This document shows positions 17,166-26,129 of a DNA stretch of 64,000 nucleotides, one piece after another. The DNA is from Henriciella sp. (GTDB lineage Bacteria; Pseudomonadota; Alphaproteobacteria; Caulobacterales; Hyphomonadaceae): NCBI GenBank assembly GCA_017642885.1, contig JAEPOM010000012.1, positions 35,924 through 99,923 of the forward strand. Direction: 5' to 3'. Below the pieces are notes generated by a model that saw only the letters and a program-made list of their open reading frames with translations, was not told the origin of the DNA and ran no database searches. Numbering within the stretch: the stretch's first letter is position 1; each line of letters begins with the position of its first letter. The position numbers and the translations under genes are program-made.

Positions 17166-19097
17166 TTAGTCTCGCGGCTGCCAGCCTGCGGGCATACGGA
17201 AGCTTGGCTTCGCTTTTTTCTTTTTCATCGGCTTGCCGGGTGTCGGCAGGGTCCCATCGGAATAAGGTCCGGCTGGCTTCTTCCCGGCAGCGATATCCGT
17301 CAGTTTGAGCGCAGCATACTGCCCGGGGGCCGATCCGAGCTTGTGGTTGCGGGGTTTGACCGCGTCGACTTTTTTGCCCGATAGCGGCTTCAGCCATTCC
17401 CACCAGCTTGGCCACCATGACCCCGGCAACTCTTCAGCGCCAGATAGCCACCGGCCGGGATTTTCCGGCAGGTCTTCGCTGACCCAGTGCTGATATTTTT
17501 GCGCGTCTGGGTGGTTGATCACCCCGGCGATATGACCGGATCCTGCGAGCGTAAAGCGAACGGGTCCGCCAAAATTCTGCGCGCCCTTATAGATCGAATG
17601 CCACGGGCAAATATGATCCGAGCGCCCAGCCTGGATGAAGACCGGGATCTTGATGTCCGTCATCGAAACAGCGTCGCCCAGCACTTTGAACTTACCACTC
17701 GATAGCTGGTTCTTGTTGTAGAAGTTTTTGAGATATTTCTTGTGCGTTGGCCCGGGAATATTGGTCTGATCGGCATTCCAATAGAGCAAATCGAACGGCC
17801 GAGGCTGTTTGCCCATCATGTAATTGTCGACGACGTACCGCCAGACGAGATCAGCCGGGCGCAGCCAGTTGAACGTTTCCCCCATCATCTCACCGGGCAT
17901 GATGCCATTATTCTCTTCGATCACCTGGTCGATCTGGGCGAGAGAATCCTCCTGGGTGAAGATCTTGAGTTCGCCCGCCAGATCAAAGTCTGACTGCGAG
18001 GCGAAATAGGTGGCCGACTTGATCCGTTTGTCACCGGTCTGGCCCATATGAGCTAGCGCGCTGGAGAGCAGAGTGCCGCCAATGCAATAGCCGACTGTGT
18101 TGACCTTTTTTACACCGGCTTCTCGCGTCACTGCGTCCAGCGCCGCATGGATGCCTTGTTCGATATAGTCGTCCCAGGTGTAATCCTTGGTCTCGTCATC
18201 GGCTGAGCGCCACGACACGACAAATGTGTTGACCCGCTTTGAAAGCAGCCAACGGATCATCGAGTTTTCGGGCTGCAAATCGAGGATGTAGAACTTGTTG
18301 ATCCATGGCGGGAAGATGAGCATCGGCGTCTTGTGCATCTTCTTGCGCGTTGGGTTGTAGTGGATCACTTCGATCAGCTTGTTGCGGAAGACCACCTTGC
18401 CTTTGGCGGTCGCAACATTCTTGCCGATCTCGAAAGCCTCTTCGTCCGTCTGTGTGATCGCCAGTCGGCCGTCGCCGCGCTGCAGATCACCGCGCGCGTT
18501 GCGCAGTCCCTCGAGCACGCTCTGGCCATTGCTTTCAATCATTGCGCGGATGGCTGCCGGATTGGTGGCGAGCATGTTTGTTGGCGACATCGCATCAACG
18601 AACTGGCTGAGATAATACCGTGCCTTTAGTTTGGTGGTGTCGTCGAGCTCATCAGAAACCGAGTCGACGAGACCTTGCAGCCACTCTGCGTTCAGCATCC
18701 AGGCGCGGCGCATGAAATTGAATGTCGGATTGGCCTCCCATTCCGGGTCGGCAAATCTGCGATCCTTTGGCAGGGGTGTACCGCTGGCCATGGACTGGAA
18801 CAGGTTCATCCAGCCCTGGAACAGTGTCATCATTGCGTGACCAGATTTTTCCGGATTTCTGATCAGCGCAGCGCCAATTTTAGCTTGCGCCTCGAGACCG
18901 CCATACGGGTCGGCCTGACCGGGCGCTGGAGGGCGCATATCCACACCGTTCAGCGAGTCGGTCAGGAGGCCTTGGGCTTCCTGCAATGCCTGCATCAGAT
19001 TGCCGGCCATGAGCTGCAAAGTTTCGGAATTCATATCCGAAAATGCATCCGGGAGCGTACTCGCCCCAAAATTATCAAAGTTTCTACCTTTGGTCAT
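17166..19097 (-). CDS. phaC: Class I poly(3-hydroxyalkanoate) synthase
   Basis: A 643-residue enzyme that polymerises 3-hydroxyacyl-CoA into carbon-storage polyester granules. It has the alpha/beta-hydrolase fold with a lipase-like box GYCIGGT, in which Cys338 replaces serine. Asp494 (GRSDHICPW) and His522 (GSGHIAGVINHP) complete the triad, and a tryptophan-rich segment follows (LPGSWWPSWWEWL), all as in class I synthases. The long N-terminal region (about 1-240) is the usual helical domain that helps dimerisation and granule binding. No phaA, phaB, phasin or phaR gene is in the window. Length and motifs leave little doubt about the class. Confidence 0.95.
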   Translation of the reverse strand: MTKGRNFDNFGASTLPDAFSDMNSETLQLMAGNLMQALQEAQGLLTDSLNGVDMRPPAPGQADPYGGLEAQAKIGAALIRNPEKSGHAMMTLFQGWMNLFQSMASGTPLPKDRRFADPEWEANPTFNFMRRAWMLNAEWLQGLVDSVSDELDDTTKLKARYYLSQFVDAMSPTNMLATNPAAIRAMIESNGQSVLEGLRNARGDLQRGDGRLAITQTDEEAFEIGKNVATAKGKVVFRNKLIEVIHYNPTRKKMHKTPMLIFPPWINKFYILDLQPENSMIRWLLSKRVNTFVVSWRSADDETKDYTWDDYIEQGIHAALDAVTREAGVKKVNTVGYCIGGTLLSSALAHMGQTGDKRIKSATYFASQSDFDLAGELKIFTQEDSLAQIDQVIEENNGIMPGEMMGETFNWLRPADLVWRYVVDNYMMGKQPRPFDLLYWNADQTNIPGPTHKKYLKNFYNKNQLSSGKFKVLGDAVSMTDIKIPVFIQAGRSDHICPWHSIYKGAQNFGGPVRFTLAGSGHIAGVINHPDAQKYQHWVSEDLPENPGRWLSGAEELPGSWWPSWWEWLKPLSGKKVDAVKPRNHKLGSAPGQYAALKLTDIAAGKKPAGPYSDGTLPTPGKPMKKKKAKPSFRMPAGWQPRD

Positions 19098-19180
19098 CAG
19101 ACCGACACTCGCTATTCTATGCGAACCTATATAGGACTAAACAGCTTTGAGAATTATGAGTCCAGCGAAGGAAATTGTTT

Positions 19181-19585
19181 ATGCGCGCTGTTGTTTTCGT
19201 AACGTTTGCCCTTTTGGCGGGCTGTACCAGCTCGTTTGAGAAGGTAAAGACGATGCGCGCACAGGCTCCGGACTGGTATGAAGCGCGCAAGGTCGAGTTC
19301 CGCGGAGAGGGATATCCGAGCCTCGCTTCGGTGCCGCAGAACGCGCCGGATTATGATCCACGGCGTAAGCTGGAATTGTCTGAAGCAGATGTCCGCGCCG
19401 CTGTCGCGCTATTCAATAGCGACCCAAGAGCAGAAGGCGCCATCGAGACGCCCGAGGCGATCGCCGCCTGGGCGGTGGAAGTGAAGCGAGCGGTGGAGGG
19501 GCGGCTTCCCGCCCCCGACTTCATGACCGACGCCGAGGTGCAGGCGATCAAGGCCCGTTTCAGCGTGCCACGCGCCCGCCTCTAG
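19181..19585 (+). CDS. Small lipoprotein of unknown function
   Basis: A 134-residue predicted lipoprotein: a short hydrophobic signal ends in FALLAGC with lipidated Cys15. The rest is charged, contains ASVPQNAPDYDPRRKLELSEADVR, and is mostly predicted-helical in feel, without cysteines or repeats. I do not recognise the family. The ATG at 19181 has GAAGGA nine bases upstream, which decides for it over a TTG two codons earlier. It starts 83 bases from the divergent phaC start and is followed by the aminotransferase gene on the same strand. Confidence 0.65.
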   Translation: MRAVVFVTFALLAGCTSSFEKVKTMRAQAPDWYEARKVEFRGEGYPSLASVPQNAPDYDPRRKLELSEADVRAAVALFNSDPRAEGAIETPEAIAAWAVEVKRAVEGRLPAPDFMTDAEVQAIKARFSVPRARL

Positions 19586-19618
19586 ACCCAGAATTCAAGT
19601 ATAATGGAGATCCGCAAG

Positions 19619-20836
19619 ATGAGCGGAGAATTTCACAAGATCAGGCGCTTGCCGCCTTACGTTTTCGAACAAGTCAATCGCCGCAAAGCCGAATTGAGGG
19701 CGAATGGCGCTGACATTATCGACCTGGGCATGGGCAATCCCGATATGCCAGCCCCGCCACATGTGATTGCCAAGCTCGCTGAAACCGCAGCGAAACCCAA
19801 CGTCCACGGGTATTCCGCATCTCGCGGTATTCCCGGGCTGCGCCGCGCGCTGGTCAATTATTATGAACGTCGGTTCGATGTGAAGCTGAACAAGGACCGC
19901 GAGGTGGTTGTCACGCTCGGTTCTAAAGAGGGATTTGCCAATCTCGCGCAAGCGATCACAGCGCCGGGCGATGTCATTCTGGCGCCGGATCCATCTTATC
20001 CATTGCACCATTTTGGATTCATCATGGCGGGCGCGTCGATCCGGGCGATCCCGGCACCGACACCTGAAGCCTATCTGTCTGGTATCAGCAAAGCCATCCG
20101 ATATTCGGTGCCGCCGCCAACTGCGATGGTGCTCTGTTATCCGTCTAATCCGACGGCTGATGTCTGCGATCTCCAGTTTTACAAGGATGCGGTCGCCCTC
20201 GCGAAGAAGCACGATCTCTATATCCTGTCAGACCTTGCTTATAATGAGATCTATTTCGACGAGCCGACGCCATCAATCCTTCAGGTCAATGGGGCCAAGG
20301 ATATCGCGGTCGAAACCACGACCATGTCCAAGACGTACTCCATGGCGGGCTGGCGGATCGGGTTTGCCGCTGGAAACGAGCGTTTGATTGGCGCCTTGGC
20401 TCGCGTGAAGTCCTACTTGGATTATGGGGCGTTCACGCCAATTCAGGTCGCGGCGTGCGCGGCGCTTGATGGCCCTCAGGACTGTGTAGACGAGTATCGC
20501 TCCACATATAAATCCCGCCGTGACGTGTTGATCGAAAGCTTCGGCCGCGCCGGCTGGGATATTCCGAGCCCGGCAGCTTCCATGTTCGCCTGGGCAGAAA
20601 TTCCGCCTCAGTGCGGCGACATGCGCAGTTTGGAGTTTGCGCTCAAGCTAATGAACGAAGCAGAAGTGGCGGTCGCGCCCGGCGCCGGATTTGGCGAGCA
20701 TGGTGACCGACATGTGCGCATCGCCCTGGTAGAAAACGAGCAGCGCATCAGACAAGCGGCCCGAAACATAAAGCGGTTCCTTGCCAAAATGGATGAGGGC
20801 GGGCAAAGCGACACCCTGCAAAGGACGGGATCGTGA
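19619..20836 (+). CDS. Class I/II aminotransferase, AlaC/DapL-like
   Basis: A 405-residue PLP-dependent aminotransferase of fold type I. It closely resembles the AlaC (alanine transaminase) and LL-diaminopimelate aminotransferase-like group: GMGNPDMPAPPHV near the N-terminus, HGYSASRGIPGLR, SNPTA, and MSKTYSMAGWRIGF with the PLP lysine. I start it at 19619 (MSGEFHKIRRLPPYVF), since GGAG lies nine bases before it; an ATG five codons earlier has no such sequence. The stop codon overlaps the GTG start of hom by four bases, implying translational coupling. Sitting directly before homoserine dehydrogenase, it probably serves aspartate-family or alanine metabolism. The exact substrate is not decided. 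Confidence 0.87.
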   Translation: MSGEFHKIRRLPPYVFEQVNRRKAELRANGADIIDLGMGNPDMPAPPHVIAKLAETAAKPNVHGYSASRGIPGLRRALVNYYERRFDVKLNKDREVVVTLGSKEGFANLAQAITAPGDVILAPDPSYPLHHFGFIMAGASIRAIPAPTPEAYLSGISKAIRYSVPPPTAMVLCYPSNPTADVCDLQFYKDAVALAKKHDLYILSDLAYNEIYFDEPTPSILQVNGAKDIAVETTTMSKTYSMAGWRIGFAAGNERLIGALARVKSYLDYGAFTPIQVAACAALDGPQDCVDEYRSTYKSRRDVLIESFGRAGWDIPSPAASMFAWAEIPPQCGDMRSLEFALKLMNEAEVAVAPGAGFGEHGDRHVRIALVENEQRIRQAARNIKRFLAKMDEGGQSDTLQRTGS

Positions 20837-22116
20837 AAACAGTCAAATTGGGAATTGCAGGGCTCGGCCATGTTGGCTGCGGGCTGATACAATTGGTCGA
20901 ACGCCAGGCCGAGTTGCGCCTGCCGGGCAAGGTCGAAATTGTTGGCGTATCCGCGCGCAGCAAGAGCCGTAATAGGCCCGTTGATATCTCAGGCTATACC
21001 TGGTTCGATGACGCTTCAGAGCTCGCCACGCATCCGGACGTCGATGTATTCGTCGAGCTGATGGGAGGCTCCGACGGTCCAGCCAAAGTGGCGGTCGAAG
21101 AAGGTTTGAAGTCTGGCAAGCATGTTGTCACCGCAAATAAGGCGCTGATCGCGATGCACGGCCAGGATCTGGAATCGTTGGCGCAAGCGAGTGACGTGGA
21201 CCTGATGTTCGAAGCCGCAGTCGCGGGCGGCGTCCCAGTGGTGCGGGTGCTTCGCGACTCCTTAACCGGCGTCTCGATCCAGCGCGTGTCCGGCATTCTT
21301 AACGGTACATGCAATTATCTGACGACACAGATGCTTGAGACCGGTCGCTCCTATGACGAAGTGCTTGAGGAGGCCCAGCGTCTTGGATACGCAGAATCCG
21401 ACCCGACGCTCGACGTTTCTGGGATGGACGCGGCGCATAAAGCGGCGATCCTCGCGTCGATTGCATTCACAGCGGACCTGGATTTCAGCAAAGTCTCCGT
21501 CAACGGTGTCGATACGGTGGAATTGATGGATCTGACGCTCGCCGATCGCCTCGGCTTGCGCATCAAGCTTATTGCCGAAGGGATTTTGACCGAGGCGGGC
21601 GTCGTCTGCCGCGTCGCCCCGCTCGCCATGCCCGCCGATCATCCGCTTGCTCGCGTAGACGGCGCGTTGAACACGGTCCGCGTCGAGGGCGAGCCTCTCG
21701 GCGCGGTCACGTTGACGGGACCCGGTGCGGGGCCTGGACCAACCGCCAGCGCGGTGATGGGTGATATCGCGAAACTGTTCTCACCAACGGCGCGCAGTCC
21801 ATTCGGGCGGGCCGCCCATCATCAAACCCGCAAATTTGTTGCGGCCGAGTCGGCTGAGCGTTCGGCATTCTTCTTGCGTGTCAGACTGGCCGATCGCTCT
21901 GGCGCACTCGCCAGCCTGACGGAGGCGCTCGCGAGCCATGGCGTATCGGTCGACAAACTGCTGCAGGAGTCAGCTGATGACAGCGATGTCTCTCCTGTTG
22001 CCATTGTCACGCATGTGTGTTCTCGCGGGGACATAGATGCTGCTAGCGCCAGAGTTTCCGCTTTGGAGGCCAGCGTTGGTACGCTGCAGGTGATTCCGAT
22101 CGATGCGGCAATGTAG
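20833..22116 (+). CDS. hom: Homoserine dehydrogenase
   Basis: A 427-residue enzyme that reduces aspartate semialdehyde to homoserine, the branch point to threonine and methionine. The N-terminal NAD(P) fold starts KLGIAGLGHVGCG. The catalytic core contains FEAAVAGGVPVVR, GILNGTCNYL and the DPTLDVSGMDAAHKAAI segment with the substrate-binding residues. The C-terminal part (about 345-427) is an ACT domain beginning FFLRVRLADRSGALASL, typical of threonine-sensitive forms, so feedback inhibition by threonine is likely. It begins with GTG inside the aminotransferase stop codon (GTGA overlap). glpX follows after 38 bases. Confidence 0.96.
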   Translation: MKTVKLGIAGLGHVGCGLIQLVERQAELRLPGKVEIVGVSARSKSRNRPVDISGYTWFDDASELATHPDVDVFVELMGGSDGPAKVAVEEGLKSGKHVVTANKALIAMHGQDLESLAQASDVDLMFEAAVAGGVPVVRVLRDSLTGVSIQRVSGILNGTCNYLTTQMLETGRSYDEVLEEAQRLGYAESDPTLDVSGMDAAHKAAILASIAFTADLDFSKVSVNGVDTVELMDLTLADRLGLRIKLIAEGILTEAGVVCRVAPLAMPADHPLARVDGALNTVRVEGEPLGAVTLTGPGAGPGPTASAVMGDIAKLFSPTARSPFGRAAHHQTRKFVAAESAERSAFFLRVRLADRSGALASLTEALASHGVSVDKLLQESADDSDVSPVAIVTHVCSRGDIDAASARVSALEASVGTLQVIPIDAAM

Positions 22117-22154
22117 TTTAGAGCTGGGCCGTATGCGGTCTGGGGGAGTGAGAG

Positions 22155-23108
22155 ATGACTGATAGTATTTTGATTCCGCACCTGGCGGATGCCATGGTGC
22201 GCGTTACGGAAAAAGCAGCCATTGCGGCTGAAACCTTGGCCGGGCGCGGAGATGAGAAGGCCGCTGATGCGGCAGCTGTGGATGCCATGCGTACGGCGTT
22301 CAACGCGGTTGATTTCAAGGGCCGCGTCGTGATTGGCGAAGGCGAACGTGACGAAGCGCCCATGCTCTATATTGGCGAAGAAGTCGGCACCGGAAACGGG
22401 CCGGAAATCGACATCGCACTGGACCCGCTAGAGGGCACGACTCTTACCGCTAAAGCTATGGCCAATGCGTTGGCGGTTCTCGCGATTGCGCCGCGCGGCG
22501 GGCTGCTCTTCGCACCTGACACGTATATGGAAAAGATCGCGATTGGACCTGGCTACGAAGAAGGTGTGATCGATCTGGACGCGACGCCAGCCGAGAACAT
22601 CACCTCGCTCGCCAAAGCCAAAGGCGTCGACGTTTCAGCGATGACAGCATGCGTTCTGGACCGCCCGCGCCACGCCGAGATTATTGAAAGCCTGCGCGGT
22701 GCTGGTGCACGCATCCACCTGATTTCTGATGGTGATGTCGCTGGCGTGATCAACACAACCAATCCAAGTACCGGGATCGACCTGTATGTTGGCTCTGGTG
22801 GCGCCCCAGAAGGCGTGCTCGCCGCTGCTGCGCTCAAATGTGTCGGTGGTCAGATGCAGGGACGTTTGATCTTCCGCAATGATGATGAGCGTCGCCGCGC
22901 TGACCGAACCGGGATCACCGATTACGATAAGAAGTACAGCCTTCACGAGCTTGCCTCAGGAGAGACGGTGTTCTGCGCTACGGGCGTAACCAAGGGCGGC
23001 CTGGTCGACGGCGTGGTGCGCAACGGATCACATATCGAGACAGACACGCTGGTCATGAGCAGCGCTGACGGAATGGTTCGCAAGATTAAGAGCTGGCACC
23101 GGGTCTAG
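22155..23108 (+). CDS. glpX: Class II fructose-1,6-bisphosphatase
   Basis: A 317-residue GlpX-type phosphatase of gluconeogenesis that converts fructose-1,6-bisphosphate to fructose-6-phosphate. The class II signature is clear: KGRVVIGEGERDEAPML with the metal-binding acidic residues, then DPLEGTTLTAKAMANALAV. The HLISDGDVAG and GGAPEGVLAAAALKC blocks follow. The gene lies 38 bases after hom and probably shares its transcript. Its last 23 bases overlap the 3' end of the convergent AraC-type regulator gene. Confidence 0.95.
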   Translation: MTDSILIPHLADAMVRVTEKAAIAAETLAGRGDEKAADAAAVDAMRTAFNAVDFKGRVVIGEGERDEAPMLYIGEEVGTGNGPEIDIALDPLEGTTLTAKAMANALAVLAIAPRGGLLFAPDTYMEKIAIGPGYEEGVIDLDATPAENITSLAKAKGVDVSAMTACVLDRPRHAEIIESLRGAGARIHLISDGDVAGVINTTNPSTGIDLYVGSGGAPEGVLAAAALKCVGGQMQGRLIFRNDDERRRADRTGITDYDKKYSLHELASGETVFCATGVTKGGLVDGVVRNGSHIETDTLVMSSADGMVRKIKSWHRV

Positions 23109-24132
23109 TCCAAGCTTGTTCAATACGCTTTCCAAAATTTGATGCGCGCGTCTCGGAAATGAGGCGCGGCGATCGATCAAACATAGCGCCAGGGCTGAAC
23201 CCGTAGAGATCGCGAATGATCCGATTGAAATTCGGAGCGCTCGAGAAACCCCACTGATCCGCGACGTTGCGAATGATGCCGCGCTTGAAGGGGTGACGGG
23301 AGACATCCAGCAGGGCGCGGGTTGCGCGGCGTTGTCGAATATAATTCCTCACGCCGCCGGATTCTTCGAACATTCGATACAAACTCGCCCGCGAAACGCC
23401 GAACTCATGCAACAAACGCGGGACCGCGAGTTCGAAATCGCCGAGATTTTTCTCAATGAACCGGCATATGACCTCGTAGAGCGCATTCCTAGCGTGAGTT
23501 CGAATATCTTCGCGTTCGGCGGGCGCGCCCAGCGCGATCTGTGCACACGCCAGGAACCGTTCGAACAGCTGGGCGTCGACAAACGTATCGTTGGCCCAAA
23601 GCTGATCGAACAGATCGTCCCACGCGGTTATCAAGCATCGACCCGCCACGGACTCAGGATTGATCTGACCGCTTCTTAAATGAGTTGATGGATGAAAGCC
23701 CAGGGCTGATTTGAATATAAATGCGGACTGAAAAACAGCTCGGTCCTGGATTCCTTCATAGCGCATCTCCTGGTCTTGAACGTGTATGGGGCCTGCCGTG
23801 TAAATGGTGCTGGCATCACCGACGCGCCCCCATAACTTACCACTCAACATACGTCGTAGAAGCACCAAATGAGATGTGTCGCTTACGTGCCGACGCGCAT
23901 GCTTCATCACAAAAGCGTCCGTCTCGTTGTGCAACAAGATCGCCTTGTCTGTGTACCACGTGTTCGCTTTGTACGCGCCGACATTTCGCGTTGTGATCAG
24001 AGGCGTGCAGTCCAACATCATTGCAGTTCGGGCGCGGTAACCTTCCGCATCGCATGTGTCATGGATCGACCTTACGGCGCGATCGGGTGATGGGGACGGA
24101 GTGGAGATCGCTCGTCTAAGTGTTTGTTGCAT
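23086..24132 (-). CDS. AraC-family transcriptional regulator
   Basis: A 348-residue regulator with an N-terminal sensor domain (about residues 40-210) and a C-terminal AraC double helix-turn-helix (about 225-330). The DNA-binding part reads RLLHEFGVSRASLYRMFEE for the first helix-turn-helix and VADQWGFSSAPNFNRIIRDLYGFSP for the second, with the conserved G-x-S/F-P end. The signal molecule is unknown. It is wedged between glpX and recJ, overlaps the end of glpX by 23 bases, and is divergent from recJ, which may be how it came to be inserted into an otherwise continuous plus-strand run. The start at 24132 is the first ATG; the internal MMLDCTPLITT is an alternative. Confidence 0.8.
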   Translation of the reverse strand: MQQTLRRAISTPSPSPDRAVRSIHDTCDAEGYRARTAMMLDCTPLITTRNVGAYKANTWYTDKAILLHNETDAFVMKHARRHVSDTSHLVLLRRMLSGKLWGRVGDASTIYTAGPIHVQDQEMRYEGIQDRAVFQSAFIFKSALGFHPSTHLRSGQINPESVAGRCLITAWDDLFDQLWANDTFVDAQLFERFLACAQIALGAPAEREDIRTHARNALYEVICRFIEKNLGDFELAVPRLLHEFGVSRASLYRMFEESGGVRNYIRQRRATRALLDVSRHPFKRGIIRNVADQWGFSSAPNFNRIIRDLYGFSPGAMFDRSPRLISETRASNFGKRIEQAWTRPGASS

Positions 24133-24353
24133 TTCGTCCCCGCGCGCTCAGCTTGGCTCAGTGTCTCAATGCTTTTTTACGCGCGCGAAGGGGACTTGGT
24201 CTTTGTCATCACGTCTCAAACATCACCTTGAGGTTGCAACTCGATAATTTGACCTTCAACAAAACGGAACCGAACTCTCGGTCAGTCAAAAGCAACGGTG
24301 ATTTCTGTCGATTCGGCTTTGTCCGTGTGCCGACTCCCGCCAGATTCCCGAAC

Positions 24354-26129
24354 ATGGTGGCTAAGTCTTTCTCTGTTTCCCAATCATATGGCGGGCGCTA
24401 CTGGACGCTCCGTCAGCCGGATGAGGCGACGGTTCGAGCATTGCTGCCACAGATCGGCGGCAATGATCTACTTGCACGATTGCTTGAGCCGAGGGATGTG
24501 GCGCCGACAGATGTGGAGACGTTTCTCAACCCGACGCTTCGCGCGCTGTTTCCGGATCCGGCCAGCTTTCAAGACATGATGAAAGCCGCCGAGTTGACGC
24601 TGGATGCTATTCTGGATGGTCGGAGCGTCACGGTTTTCGCCGATTATGATGTGGATGGCGGCACCAGTTCGGCGATCCTCGCCCGTTACTTCCGTGCCTG
24701 GGGACAAGAGATCGGGCTATATGTTCCGGATCGTCTGACTGAGGGATACGGCCCCAGTCCCGAAGCCTTTCGCCATTTGAAAGAGCAGGGGGCCGACCTC
24801 GTCATCACAGTGGATTGCGGGGCGGCGGCGATCGCAGCTCTTGCCGAGGCGGTTGCGATTGATCTTCCCGTGATTGTGATTGACCATCACCTGATGGGCG
24901 CCGAGCCGCCAGAATGCGCCGCGCTCGTCAACCCAAACCGCGCTGATGATACGAGTGGGCAGGGCCATCTTGCTGCCGCGGGTGTGGTCTATGTTTTTGT
25001 GGCGGCGCTGAACAAGCTGGCTCGGGAGCGCGGCATCGCGCCTCCGGACGGATTGCCAGACATTCTGAATTGGCTCGATCTCTGCGCATTGGGGACGCTT
25101 TGCGATATGTCGCCTCTGCGCGGCGTAAACCGGGCATTCGTGACACAAGGTCTCAAGATCCTTGAGCGCGGCCAGAATCCGGGGCTACGCGCCCTTGCAG
25201 ATATTGCTGGGATCGGGACGATTGAAAGCGTGTATCACGCGACTTTTGTGCTGGGACCGCGATTGAACGCCGGCGGACGGGTCGGTGATCCGTGGCTCGC
25301 AGCTAAGTTGCTGGCGACAGATGACCGGGCCGAGGCGATTGCGCTGGCGGAACGCCTGCACGCACACAATGACGAACGAAAAGCGGTAGAGGCTGCCATT
25401 CTCGAACAGGCCAGCGTGGAAGCCCAAAAGCAAATCGATGCGGACCCGGAGACCGGTATTCTGATCGCGGCGGGTGAAGGTTGGCATCCGGGCGTGATCG
25501 GCATCGTCGCTGGGCGACTGAAGGACCGGTTCCACTTGCCGAGCATTGTCATCGGCTGGGGCCAAGGGCTTGGCCCCGTCGCCAAGGGATCGGCGAGATC
25601 CGTGCACGGGGTGAATATTGGCGATGCCATATCCGCCGCTGCGAAACAGGGTGTGATCCTCTCAGGGGGTGGTCACGCCATGGCGGGCGGCTTGAGCCTA
25701 AACCCGGACCAGCTGCCTGAGCTGAAGTCATGGATGCAGGCGCACATGTCAGAGTTCAAAGAAGAGCGCGCTGCCGCAAAGGAGCTCACCATCGATGCGC
25801 TTCTTGCACCTGCGGAGGTGACCCCTGAAACGTTCGATCTCATTCAAACCATCGGCCCGTTCGGGCAAGGGGCGGCTGAGCCGATCTTTGCGCTTCGCGA
25901 TGTCGAGATTACCTACACCCGGCCGATCGGAGAGAACCATTTGAAGCTCACCGTCGAGGATATGGGCGCGCGGGTAGAGGCGCTGGTCTGGCGCTGCATT
26001 GGCACCCCGCTCGGCGACGCACTTTTACAACGCGGCCGCGTCCATTTAGTCGGGCGCCTTAAAGACAATGTATGGAATGGCCGCCGAACCGCGCAAATTG
26101 AAGTCATCGATGCGGCGGCGTCGACTTAA
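24354..26129 (+). CDS. recJ: Single-stranded-DNA-specific exonuclease RecJ
   Basis: A 591-residue 5'-3' exonuclease for single-stranded DNA, used in recombination and mismatch repair. DHH phosphoesterase motifs are complete: FADYDVDGG (Asp97, Asp99 and Asp101), ITVDCG, the DHH triplet at 177-179 in VIVIDHHLMG, and the DHHA1 motif GPRLNAGGR (about 300). The C-terminal RecJ OB-fold carries IGPFGQGAAEPIF. I start it at 24354 (MVAKSFSVSQSY); the frame is open for 78 more codons upstream, but that part resembles no RecJ and covers the divergent promoter region. Its TAA overlaps the TAA of the convergent decarboxylase gene in the four bases TTAA. Confidence 0.95.
   Translation: MVAKSFSVSQSYGGRYWTLRQPDEATVRALLPQIGGNDLLARLLEPRDVAPTDVETFLNPTLRALFPDPASFQDMMKAAELTLDAILDGRSVTVFADYDVDGGTSSAILARYFRAWGQEIGLYVPDRLTEGYGPSPEAFRHLKEQGADLVITVDCGAAAIAALAEAVAIDLPVIVIDHHLMGAEPPECAALVNPNRADDTSGQGHLAAAGVVYVFVAALNKLARERGIAPPDGLPDILNWLDLCALGTLCDMSPLRGVNRAFVTQGLKILERGQNPGLRALADIAGIGTIESVYHATFVLGPRLNAGGRVGDPWLAAKLLATDDRAEAIALAERLHAHNDERKAVEAAILEQASVEAQKQIDADPETGILIAAGEGWHPGVIGIVAGRLKDRFHLPSIVIGWGQGLGPVAKGSARSVHGVNIGDAISAAAKQGVILSGGGHAMAGGLSLNPDQLPELKSWMQAHMSEFKEERAAAKELTIDALLAPAEVTPETFDLIQTIGPFGQGAAEPIFALRDVEITYTRPIGENHLKLTVEDMGARVEALVWRCIGTPLGDALLQRGRVHLVGRLKDNVWNGRRTAQIEVIDAAAST

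Noticed and set aside
24120..24353. Possible N-terminal extension of RecJ
   Set aside because: The frame is open, but the residues do not resemble RecJ and the region is the divergent promoter with the AraC gene; the ATG at 24354 gives a full-length enzyme.
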